A stretch of DNA of 9,100 nucleotides from Ilumatobacteraceae bacterium (GTDB lineage: Bacteria > Actinomycetota > Acidimicrobiia > Acidimicrobiales > Ilumatobacteraceae), in the NCBI GenBank assembly GCA_030728545.1, contig JANQZQ010000017.1:1-9100 (forward strand). The letters run 5' to 3'. The notes under the pieces were generated by a model. That model ran no database searches, had not been told where the DNA came from, and saw only the letters and a list, made by a program, of their open reading frames with translations. A program made the position numbers and the translations under genes. Of the stretch, positions 1 to 6,536 are shown piece after piece. The stretch's first letter is position 1. Each line of letters begins with the position of its first letter.

Positions 1-304
1 GCGGCACACCACACACGGCTGCCATCTGCAGGTCGGCGATGAGTTCTTCTTCGCTCATTCGAAACTGCTTGGCCACATCCGAAAGCCGCACTCGCTTGCG
101 TTTGATGAGCCATGGCAACAGCACCAGTAGCCCAGCCACACGCTCAGATGCACTACGCGGCCCACGCCGTTTGGGGCTGCGGGTCGGTCGAGCAGCTTGC
201 TTCGCTGGCTTTCTTGCAGTCTGCTTCGCTGTCTGCTTAGCCGTCTTTTTCGGCGTCTTCTTCGGCGTCTTCTTCACTGGTTTTTTGACCGTCTTTTTTG
301 CCAT
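1..304 (-). CDS. pafC: PafC-like WYL-family regulator, 5' part only, with Lys-rich N-terminal tail
   Basis: The first 101 codons of a leftward gene are present; the rest lies beyond the left edge. Residues about 52-101 form a winged-helix start typical of PafC: a helix ending in LLPWLIKRK, then RLSDVAKQFRMSEEELIADL and an AAVCGVP turn. In actinobacteria PafC pairs with PafB, and the complex activates DNA-damage genes independently of LexA (family knowledge). The ATG at 304-302 shares one base with the pafB stop (TGATG), and a GGAG ribosome site lies 8 nt upstream, inside pafB, so the start is well supported and translation is probably coupled. Oddly, about 50 residues precede the helix-turn-helix. 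They are rich in Lys, Thr, Pro and Ala (KKPVKKTPKKTPKK, then AKQTAKQTARK) and resemble histone H1-like or HupB tails. The WYL domain cannot be seen because of truncation. Confidence 0.85.
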   Translation of the reverse strand, partial: MAKKTVKKPVKKTPKKTPKKTAKQTAKQTARKPAKQAARPTRSPKRRGPRSASERVAGLLVLLPWLIKRKRVRLSDVAKQFRMSEEELIADLQMAAVCGVP

Positions 305-1287
305 CACGCACGCTCCGCAATTTCGTCAAGCCAGCGCACCACAAGTTCTCGCACGTCAGGCGGCCCGATGACTTCGGCCTTGTCCATCATGGCAAACAAC
401 CACAGGCGAAACGCATAGCCGTTACTGCACGGAATCTCAAAGACCACCGCACCGTCGGCTTCTTCGCGCACCACTGCTGCTGCCCCAAAGTCGCGGGCCA
501 CGATGCGAGCAAGCGACGCATGCACGCGCACCTGAGCTGTGGAATGTTCGTAATCACCGGATGCCATCATCTGGCGTTCGGTTGGCACCGATTTAACGAT
601 GTCCACATTCTTTGGCATGTCGTAAGACTTCGCCTTGCCGACGCTCACACTGCTTTCAATGCGATCCACCCGAAACACTCGTTGGGCTTTGCGCAGGTGA
701 TCAAAACCCACCAAATACCAAAAGCCCTTGCGCGCCAACATTCCGTAGGCGTCAACGCTGCGGGTTTCTCCTTTATATAAAAACGTAAGCGGCGCGCGCT
801 TGCCGATGGCGTGAAGAATCGTGCCGAGGTGCGGGTCGGCAAAACCGATCGACGCCCGCGGCCCGAGCTTGGGGTTCACGCGTTCGGCGCCGAGCTTCCA
901 CAGCGCTTGTTCGCCCTCTTGGGCGCCGAGCCGCACGGTGGCTGCGGCAATTTGCAAGGCCTGCAACTCGTCGTCGGTGAAACCCATGTCGGTGAGCTCG
1001 TAGTTGTTGCGATTCACCCGATAGGCGGTCTCACCTGCCTGGGCACCACCGAGTGTGATCATGTCGATGGGGATACCGAGATTGCGAAGGTCTGACTTGT
1101 CGCGCTCGAACTGGGCGCGTGCAGACTCGCCGTCTTCGCTGTATTGGTTCAACAGTTCGGCACGAATCTGCTTGAGTGTGAGCGGCTGCGAACGCACTGA
1201 CAGAAGCGCCAACAGATTCAGCATTCGCTCGGCAGCGTTGATTTTCGATTTCGAATTGACCGATGCGGCTTTTGGTTTCTTGGTCAC
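304..1287 (-). CDS. pafB: PafB-like WYL-domain transcriptional regulator
   Basis: This is a 327-residue cytoplasmic DNA-binding regulator. An N-terminal winged helix (about residues 18-75, AAERMLNLLALL onward) is followed by a linker, a WYL domain around residues 165-212 whose core reads FWYLVGFDHLRKAQRVFRVDRI-like (WYL near 190-192), and a C-terminal WCX-type extension ending in VRWLDEIAERA. Length and order match PafB, which with PafC activates the LexA-independent DNA-damage response in mycobacteria; WYL domains are thought to sense nucleic-acid ligands. I place the start at the GTG at 1287 because AGGA lies 6 nt upstream and this start avoids pgi. A GTG at 1323 would add 12 residues and overlap the pgi end by 19 bases, with no clear ribosome site. 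It lies downstream of pgi and its stop overlaps the pafC start, so the three genes probably form one transcript. Confidence 0.88.
   Translation of the reverse strand: MTKKPKAASVNSKSKINAAERMLNLLALLSVRSQPLTLKQIRAELLNQYSEDGESARAQFERDKSDLRNLGIPIDMITLGGAQAGETAYRVNRNNYELTDMGFTDDELQALQIAAATVRLGAQEGEQALWKLGAERVNPKLGPRASIGFADPHLGTILHAIGKRAPLTFLYKGETRSVDAYGMLARKGFWYLVGFDHLRKAQRVFRVDRIESSVSVGKAKSYDMPKNVDIVKSVPTERQMMASGDYEHSTAQVRVHASLARIVARDFGAAAVVREEADGAVVFEIPCSNGYAFRLWLFAMMDKAEVIGPPDVRELVVRWLDEIAERA
313..316 (-). promoter_or_regulatory. ribosome binding site for pafC (GGAG)
   Basis: GGAG on the minus strand, 8 nt before the pafC ATG and inside the last codons of pafB. It supports the start that includes the lysine-rich tail. 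Confidence 0.55.
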
Positions 1288-1304
1288 GGGAGTTCCTACT
1301 GTAC

Positions 1305-2882
1305 TCAGCGAGTTATGCGCCACTGGCGATGTTGGGCCAACAATGCATCTGTCGATGCGTCGTGGGCTTTCGTTGGTGTGCCCTTCATGTCCTGTTCAAT
1401 TTGGGTAGCTAATTGCTTGCCCAATTCCACACCCCATTGATCAAAACTGTTGACACCCCACAACACCCCTTGCACGAAGGTGACGTGTTCATAAAAAGCG
1501 ATAAGTGCCCCGACTGCGCGCGGCGTGAGCCGCGAAAACAACAGTGTCGTGCTCGGCCGGTTGCCGGGCGTTGCGCGATGGGCTTGCAGCGTTGCAGGCC
1601 CGTCTACTTCATCACGAGCAACACCAAACGCCAGCGCTTGCGACTGGGCCAGCATATTGGCCACCAACACATCGTGATCGGCTTGTGACGAGCCGAGTGC
1701 TGCGCTACAACCGATGAAATCACATGGCACCACTTGGGTGCCTTGATGCAACAACTGGAAAAACGCGTGCTGTGCATTGGTGCCGACACCACCCCACACC
1801 ACTGGGCTGGTGCGCACAACCGCTGCACCGTTCACATCCACCGATTTGCCGTTGCTCTCCATCATGAGTTGCTGCAGATACGCAGGCAACAGATGCAACG
1901 CCCGTGAATATGGAATCACGGCAGCACTGGCATAGCCGAGCACGGTGGCGTTCCACCAACCGATGAGCCCGTGCACCACCGGAAGGTTTGCATCTAGTGG
2001 CGCCTGTACAAAATGCTCGTCGATGAGGCGCATTCCGTCGCGCACTTCGTGCAAGGCATCAAGACCGAACACGAGTGCCACTGCAACAGCCACCGATGAC
2101 GACACCGAATATCGCCCGCCCACGCTCTCGGGCATGGTGAGCACCCACCCTGCGGTGATTCCGGTCGCAGCAACTCGCCCAGGCTGCGCCGTTACAACGA
2201 TGAAATGGTCGGCAACTCTTTGCACACCCTGGGCGGTCAGCCACTCGGTGGCACGGCGGGCATTCGACAACGTTTCGCTGGTGCCGAACGATTTTGAGCA
2301 CACAACAAACAACGTGTGTTTACCCTGCAAGCCAGTCAGTGCACGATCCAAATCGAGCGGGTCGATGTTGGATGCAAAACGAACTTCGCGCTGCATTGGT
2401 CGCATTGCAGCAAGCGCATCGCAGACCAAAGCCGGGCCCAGATCGCTTCCCCCGATGCCGATGTTGACAACATGAGTAATTGACGACGGCACTGCAGCCA
2501 CCGCGTCGGCTAATTTGCGGTCATTGGCTTGCGACTCAGCAAGCAGGGCGGCTATGGCGGTTGCATCGCTGGCAGCGCGTGTTGCCATGTGCGTTGCTGC
2601 GCGGCCTTCGGTTGCATTCACTGCCCCACCCGCCACCATGGCATCACGCTGCTCGACCAACCCACAGGTGCCAGCAAACGTCACTAGTGCCTTCATTACT
2701 TCGGCAGTGATCTGCTGTTTGGAGTAGTCGACCAGCAGCTCGGTATCACCTAGCGACACCACCTGCGAAAAAGCGGTGGCGCGTTGTGGGTCTTGGCTAA
2801 ACAATTGACGAAGGGTTACACCCGACACCGAGCGCCCCAGCGAAACCAGCTGGTTGGGCACGTCGCGAGCGCCGCTCATCAC
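1305..2882 (-). CDS. pgi: glucose-6-phosphate isomerase
   Basis: A 525-residue phosphoglucose isomerase that interconverts glucose 6-phosphate and fructose 6-phosphate in glycolysis and gluconeogenesis. It is collinear with E. coli Pgi from LVDYSKQQIT through VVNIGIGGSDLGP (138-150), the phosphate loop SKSFGTSET (196-204), VGGRYS (254-259), MMESNGK (340-346), the catalytic-His segment NAQHAFFQLLHQGT and FDQWGVELGK (480-489). The expected catalytic residues are present: Glu342, His372 and Lys489, plus Arg257. Both classical PGI signatures fit. It is about 25 residues shorter than the E. coli enzyme. The start is GTG at 2882 or the adjacent ATG at 2879; I prefer GTG because TAGGCT lies exactly 7 nt upstream, a leaderless arrangement. 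No strong ribosome site is visible. It heads a leftward operon with pafB and pafC and diverges from rarD. Confidence 0.96.
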   Translation of the reverse strand: MMSGARDVPNQLVSLGRSVSGVTLRQLFSQDPQRATAFSQVVSLGDTELLVDYSKQQITAEVMKALVTFAGTCGLVEQRDAMVAGGAVNATEGRAATHMATRAASDATAIAALLAESQANDRKLADAVAAVPSSITHVVNIGIGGSDLGPALVCDALAAMRPMQREVRFASNIDPLDLDRALTGLQGKHTLFVVCSKSFGTSETLSNARRATEWLTAQGVQRVADHFIVVTAQPGRVAATGITAGWVLTMPESVGGRYSVSSSVAVAVALVFGLDALHEVRDGMRLIDEHFVQAPLDANLPVVHGLIGWWNATVLGYASAAVIPYSRALHLLPAYLQQLMMESNGKSVDVNGAAVVRTSPVVWGGVGTNAQHAFFQLLHQGTQVVPCDFIGCSAALGSSQADHDVLVANMLAQSQALAFGVARDEVDGPATLQAHRATPGNRPSTTLLFSRLTPRAVGALIAFYEHVTFVQGVLWGVNSFDQWGVELGKQLATQIEQDMKGTPTKAHDASTDALLAQHRQWRITR

Positions 2883-2889
2883 TTAGATC

Positions 2890-2895
2890 AGCCTA
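2890..2895 (-). promoter_or_regulatory. candidate -10 box (TAGGCT) for leaderless pgi operon
   Basis: TAGGCT reads leftward and fits the TANNNT -10 consensus. Exactly 7 nt separate it from the GTG at 2882, so transcription could begin on the start codon. No convincing -35 is seen. The box would overlap the rarD upstream region. Confidence 0.35.
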
Positions 2896-2922
2896 CCTAT
2901 GTGGTTAGTGTCGGCATTCGGC

Positions 2923-3837
2923 ATGAGTGACAGCAACCAAAGCGAGAATCGTGCTGGCGTAGTTAGCGGGCTCACCGCATACCTGATGTGGGGTGCACTC
3001 ACCACGTTTTGGAAACTGCTCGACGACTTTGACGCATTCGAACTCATTGGTTGGCGAGTCGTCACCGCCATGGTCTTGCTCTTGGCAGTGGTCGTGGCCC
3101 AACGAAGCTTGGGGGCTGTCACCACGGCACTGCGCAACCCGCGGCTGCTGGCACGCATTGTTGCGGCGTCGGTGCTCTTGGTTGCGAATTGGACTCTCTA
3201 CGTATGGGCAGTGGTCAACGAACACATCATCGAAACGGCCCTCGGCTATTTCATCGCCCCGCTCTTCACCACCCTGACCGGTGTGGTGATGTTGGGCGAG
3301 CGTCTGCGCGTGCTCCAAAAAATTGCGCTCGGTTTTGCCGGATTGGCAGTTGCAGTGCTCACGATTAGCTACGGTCGCCCGCCGTACTTGGCGTTAGCCA
3401 TTGCCGGCACATGGACGATCTACGGACTGCTCAAAAAACAGGTGCCACTGCGCCCTATAGACAGCTTGACTGCCGAAACCGTCGTGCTGTTTGTGCCTGC
3501 CGTGGGGCTTGTGGCATGGAGTTTTTCGCGCGACGCTGGCATACCGAGCACTGCCACCACCGGGCAACTGGTGCTCGTATTGCTGACTGGTCTCATCACC
3601 GCGGTGCCATTGTTGTTTTTTGCTCACGCGGCTTTACGTTTGCCCCTCACATTGATGGGGCCACTGCAGTACTTGGTGCCGGTCATCAACTTTTTGCTTG
3701 GTTGGCTGGCCTACGGCGAGCCACTTGAAGCAGCACGCTTGGCCGGGTTTTTGTTGGTGTGGTGTGGCCTTGCGTTGTCGCTAGTTGACACGCTGCGCAG
3801 TCGCGCCACGTTTACAACCGCCAAAAAATCGAGTTAG
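2923..3837 (+). CDS. rarD: RarD-type EamA family transporter
   Basis: An inner-membrane protein of 304 residues with about ten hydrophobic segments in two EamA/DMT repeats. RarD hallmarks include TAYLMWGALTTFWKLL near the N terminus, NWTLYVWAV (89-97), ETALGYFIAPL (104-114), MLGERL (123-128), a YGLLKK segment, GPLQYLVPV (246-254) and YGEP (264-267), all collinear with E. coli RarD. RarD is annotated as 'chloramphenicol-sensitive protein', but its natural substrate is not firmly known; export or import of a small metabolite is family-based inference. The ATG at 2923 (MSDSN) gives the usual short hydrophilic N terminus. An ATG at 2899 would add eight residues. Neither has a strong ribosome site. 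It diverges from pgi across a very short gap, and its stop overlaps that of the convergent TetR gene. Confidence 0.88.
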   Translation: MSDSNQSENRAGVVSGLTAYLMWGALTTFWKLLDDFDAFELIGWRVVTAMVLLLAVVVAQRSLGAVTTALRNPRLLARIVAASVLLVANWTLYVWAVVNEHIIETALGYFIAPLFTTLTGVVMLGERLRVLQKIALGFAGLAVAVLTISYGRPPYLALAIAGTWTIYGLLKKQVPLRPIDSLTAETVVLFVPAVGLVAWSFSRDAGIPSTATTGQLVLVLLTGLITAVPLLFFAHAALRLPLTLMGPLQYLVPVINFLLGWLAYGEPLEAARLAGFLLVWCGLALSLVDTLRSRATFTTAKKSS

Positions 3838-4463
3838 GCGCTCACACTCGCACGCGCCAACGCATTACGCGCCATGTTTTTGTACACCTTGGCAACCGAA
3901 CGCAAGCGCTGACGATCGCGCACCGTGACTGACAAACGAGCAAAGCCGCCGATGACGCCTGCAATCACATCGACCGCCGTCTGCACCGGAAGTGCTTCGG
4001 GCAATTCGCCACGCTGTTGGGCCTGCAAGCACAACGATGCAAGAAACGATTGATTGCGCGGTGACACCTGTTTGAGTGCCTCGCGCAAATCTGGGTGGTG
4101 CTCGGCTTCAGTCACGACACCGACGACGAAGCTGGCAAGCATCGGGTCTTCATCACCCAATTCAAGCATCGTGTCGAAAATTGCGTCGAATTTTTTTAGG
4201 AATGTGTCGTGTTGAGCAACTGCAACATCAAAAGCGTCATACACCTTGGCCTGCACATCGTCGTAGACGGCAACGAACAAATCCACCTTGGAAGGAAAGT
4301 AGTGATAGATCGCTGCTGCAGTAATGCCCGCGCCAGCAGAAATCTCACGGTTGGTCGTATTTTCGTAACCCCGTGTGGTGAAAGCCAATCGCGCTTCACG
4401 CAAGATACGCGTGCGGGTTTCTACTGCGTCACTCTGAAAGGGGCGACCGAGCCGACGCGTCAT
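3834..4463 (-). CDS. TetR/AcrR-family transcriptional regulator
   Basis: A 209-residue regulator. The N-terminal TetR_N domain (about residues 14-65) carries ILREARLAFTTRGYENTT, then the helix-turn-helix REISAGAGITAAAIYHYFPSK (39-59), a near-perfect family signature. The remaining helical part would bind ligand and form the dimer; it is too variable to name an effector. Proteins of this family usually repress a transporter, a catabolic operon or themselves. Here the only adjacent transporter is rarD, which is convergent rather than divergent, so control of rarD is speculative. The ATG at 4463 has no ribosome site but a TAATGT box 7 nt upstream, suggesting a leaderless mRNA. Its TAA stop overlaps the rarD TAG stop. 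Confidence 0.92.
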   Translation of the reverse strand: MTRRLGRPFQSDAVETRTRILREARLAFTTRGYENTTNREISAGAGITAAAIYHYFPSKVDLFVAVYDDVQAKVYDAFDVAVAQHDTFLKKFDAIFDTMLELGDEDPMLASFVVGVVTEAEHHPDLREALKQVSPRNQSFLASLCLQAQQRGELPEALPVQTAVDVIAGVIGGFARLSVTVRDRQRLRSVAKVYKNMARNALARASVSA

Positions 4464-4470
4464 ACTGCGA

Positions 4471-4476
4471 ACATTA
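4471..4476 (-). promoter_or_regulatory. candidate -10 box (TAATGT) for leaderless tetR
   Basis: TAATGT reads leftward and ends 7 nt before the tetR ATG, so the transcript would start at or next to the start codon. No clear -35 and no operator palindrome is visible around it. Confidence 0.45.
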
Positions 4477-4527
4477 GGCGAATTGCTTAGAGCACACCGA
4501 GTCGTGGCGCGATGCGCGTATCTCTCG

Positions 4528-4558
4528 CGTCTGGGTCGCTCGTCTGGGTCGCTCGTCT
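4528..4558. repeat. 13-bp tandem repeat, about 2.4 copies
   Basis: CGTCTGGGTCGCT occurs at 4528-4540 and again, perfectly, at 4541-4553, followed by a partial CGTCT at 4554-4558. The partial copy overlaps the hydrolase stop codon (4557-4559), and the rest lies in the gap before tetR. It forms no obvious hairpin. It is probably a replication-slippage product; a regulatory role is not supported. Confidence 0.8.
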
Positions 4559-5456
4559 ACAGCTCGTGGCGCACCAGCGCAGCAAGTTCGATTGGGCGAT
4601 CGCCCTGCACACTGTGGCCAGCGCCATCCACCAGGTGCACCACCGCGTCGGGCTTGCGCCGCATGAGTTCGGCAACGTCAGCATCGTCAACCACCGGCGA
4701 AACACCACCGCGCACCATCGTGAGTGGGCACGCCAGCCGCTCGATCATCTCCCACATGCCGGCGGCCACACTCGTGCCAGGGTCGCGCCGTGGGTGGCTG
4801 CGGCGGTCGTATCGCCACACCCAACTGAGGTCGTCGAGTTGGCGAGCATTGTGCAAAATACCGCGGCGCAGCGAGGTTCGGCTGCGAGTCGGGTTGTGTT
4901 CCAGCGTGCGGGTAATCAAGTCGTCAAAGCTTGCGAAACTTTGCGGCCCGTTGACAAAATCGGTTATTGACTTGGCTTTCTCGGGCGTGACACCCGGAGT
5001 GATATCGATCATCATCAATCGCGAAACCAAATCGGGCCGCTGATATGCCAACGCCAATGTGGTGAGGCCACCAAGCGACATGCCACACACCAACGACGCC
5101 GTCGGTGCATATTTTTCGATGATGAGCGCAATATCCAACGCCAGCGATCGCGGCGAGTAGTCACCGTCATCACGCCACGACGAGTGCCCGTGGCCAGGCA
5201 GGTCGATGGCCAGTGCTGGTTCGCCGAGCGCCAAACACACCGTGTCCCAAGTGTGAGCGTTTTGAGCACTGCCGTGCACGAACACAATTTTTGGCGGCGC
5301 AGCACCCCAGCGCAGCGCGCTCACACGCCGTGCGTCTTCAAGCTCGAACTCGATGCGAGTAACGACAGGTTGGGGCGAAACGGTTAAGCCATACTCGGCG
5401 ATGTTTTCGTGAAACAACCCAAACTCGTTGTAGGGCTCTTTGGTCGCAGATGTCAT
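4557..5456 (-). CDS. alpha/beta hydrolase
   Basis: A 299-residue protein without signal peptide or membrane segment, so probably cytoplasmic. It shows the alpha/beta-hydrolase fold landmarks: oxyanion loop VFVHGSAQNAHTWD (HG at 61-62), IDLPGHGHS (84-91), nucleophile elbow GMSLGG with Ser127, a cap-like region around 155-235, and the catalytic His281 in GAGHSVQGD. The acid is less clear: many relatives carry Asp in the RGxDS position, but here it reads RGGVSPVVDDADV, so Asp257, Asp258 or Asp260, or a residue elsewhere, must serve. The substrate cannot be predicted; an esterase, lactonase or C-C hydrolase would all fit. Its ATG lies 23 bases past the L,D-transpeptidase stop on the same strand, so it may be the last gene of that cluster. 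No clear ribosome site is visible. Confidence 0.88.
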   Translation of the reverse strand: MTSATKEPYNEFGLFHENIAEYGLTVSPQPVVTRIEFELEDARRVSALRWGAAPPKIVFVHGSAQNAHTWDTVCLALGEPALAIDLPGHGHSSWRDDGDYSPRSLALDIALIIEKYAPTASLVCGMSLGGLTTLALAYQRPDLVSRLMMIDITPGVTPEKAKSITDFVNGPQSFASFDDLITRTLEHNPTRSRTSLRRGILHNARQLDDLSWVWRYDRRSHPRRDPGTSVAAGMWEMIERLACPLTMVRGGVSPVVDDADVAELMRRKPDAVVHLVDGAGHSVQGDRPIELAALVRHEL

Positions 5457-5479
5457 GGGGCTATGTTGGCACGAAATCG

Positions 5480-6532
5480 TTACGGTGCAGTCGTCGTTGC
5501 TGCTGGCACGCTCGACGTAGAAACGGCGGCTGGCGCGCTCACAGGCACAGTCAAAGGCACAGTTGTTGAAGTTGGCACGGTGGTCGTGGGCACGGTGGTG
5601 TAATCCGGATCAGGGCGATCGGCTGGCGGTAGCGGCGAGCCGTATTCTTCGGGTTCTTTGATGCCGTCAAACACATAGATGCGATCGCGAAACTGCACCA
5701 TTGCCGGAAACAGCGTGGCCACCGACATGGGTATCCGAATGCAGCCGTGCGACGCGGGCTGCAAGGGCACCAAGATTGCGCCGTGTACGGCAATGCCCTG
5801 GTTGAAATACACCGGGTTGTACAGCGTGCCCAACTTGGTTTCGCGCGTGCCCGTTGAGCGCCGAGTAAATGTGAAGATGCCAGGCGGCGTGATCGACTCG
5901 CCACATACGCCAATCTTTAACTGCTCACCCTTTTCGATTTGTTCGGGGCTGTCGTTACCCGCCTCACCTGGGTCGATCACCACTTCTTCACACCAGGGCT
6001 TGTTATCGCCGCTCGACATGTGCGAAATCAGCGTGGGGCGTCCACCTAAAAATGTGACGATGACCTGCTCGGGCAAATACACCTCGGCATGGCGTGCGGT
6101 GTCGGCTTGGCGGCGTGCAGCAATCTGCACGTCGCCGCGCAACACATCCCACATTGTGGGCGTGACCACGCCCGTTGCTTTGTTGCGTGGCACTCGCATG
6201 ACCAATTTTTCAAAAGCCCACACCGCCTGAATCGTTGATCGACCGTAGATGCCGTCGATGGGGCCCGGAGCAAATTTGAGTTCGGCCAACCGGGTCTGCA
6301 GCATGCGCACATCATCGCCATCGACACCTTCTTTAAGTTCGCGCTCGATTGGCGGCAACATCGACGCTCGTGGTGCAACAGAAGTAGTAGTGACAACCAC
6401 TTGTTCAAAAGCTTGGTTGTCGGAACGCTGATCGACGGCGACTGCCACCACGACCATGACCGCCATGACCAACAGAGCCGACACCCCGAGCGTTCGCGTG
6501 TTGCTGCGCGGGGTGAAGTTTGGTGACGACAT
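5480..6532 (-). CDS. membrane-anchored L,D-transpeptidase with peptidoglycan-binding domain
   Basis: A 350-residue envelope protein that would form 3-3 peptide cross-links in peptidoglycan or attach ligands to it. Order: a short basic cytoplasmic N terminus; one membrane segment (about 15-33, no lipobox), so the body is outside; a PG_binding_1 domain (about 66-132, with GDDVRMLQTRLAEL and GPIDGIYGRSTIQAV); and a YkuD catalytic domain (about 148-289) with IAVHG (247-251) and the active-site motif SHGCIRIP (261-268). Catalytic Cys264, with His250, His262 and Arg266, is intact. Cys181 and Cys210 might form a disulfide. A tail of about 40 residues rich in Thr, Val, Pro, Ser and Ala (TTVPTTTVPTSTTVP) follows; it is probably disordered. 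The ATG at 6532 lies 4 nt past the glycosyltransferase stop; a TTG at 6550 would overlap it. The gene is probably co-transcribed with the glycosyltransferase. Confidence 0.93.
   Translation of the reverse strand: MSSPNFTPRSNTRTLGVSALLVMAVMVVVAVAVDQRSDNQAFEQVVVTTTSVAPRASMLPPIERELKEGVDGDDVRMLQTRLAELKFAPGPIDGIYGRSTIQAVWAFEKLVMRVPRNKATGVVTPTMWDVLRGDVQIAARRQADTARHAEVYLPEQVIVTFLGGRPTLISHMSSGDNKPWCEEVVIDPGEAGNDSPEQIEKGEQLKIGVCGESITPPGIFTFTRRSTGTRETKLGTLYNPVYFNQGIAVHGAILVPLQPASHGCIRIPMSVATLFPAMVQFRDRIYVFDGIKEPEEYGSPLPPADRPDPDYTTVPTTTVPTSTTVPLTVPVSAPAAVSTSSVPAATTTAP
5541..5600. repeat. low-complexity repeats coding the Thr/Val/Pro tail
   Basis: GGCACGGTGGT occurs at 5574-5584 and 5589-5599, with shorter AGGCACAGT copies at 5543-5551 and 5556-5564. 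On the minus strand they encode the TTVP-like C-terminal tail of the L,D-transpeptidase. Such tracts often vary in length between strains (inference). Confidence 0.6.
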
Positions 6533-6536
6533 TTTG

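Noticed and set aside
240..300. Triplet-like CTTCTTCGGCGT repeats as a possible regulatory repeat or CRISPR-like array
   Set aside because: The repeats are explained by Lys-Lys-Thr-Pro codons in the pafC tail; units are too short and there are no spacers.
39..371. Rightward open frame with a Phe/Cys/Val-rich repeat (VFFGVFFGVFF) resembling a membrane peptide
   Set aside because: It is the antisense of the lysine codons in the pafC tail; the leftward frame has a ribosome site, coupling to pafB and a recognisable helix-turn-helix.
2102..2130. Apparent divergence of the pgi GGRYS region (SVSSSVAVAV instead of the usual S-A-hydrophobic-G)
   Set aside because: Checked against the PGI signature from memory; the segment still fits it and all catalytic residues are present, so it is normal variation.
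1945..2475. 176-codon rightward open frame opposite pgi
   Set aside because: Antisense to the conserved pgi core; composition is that of a shadow frame.
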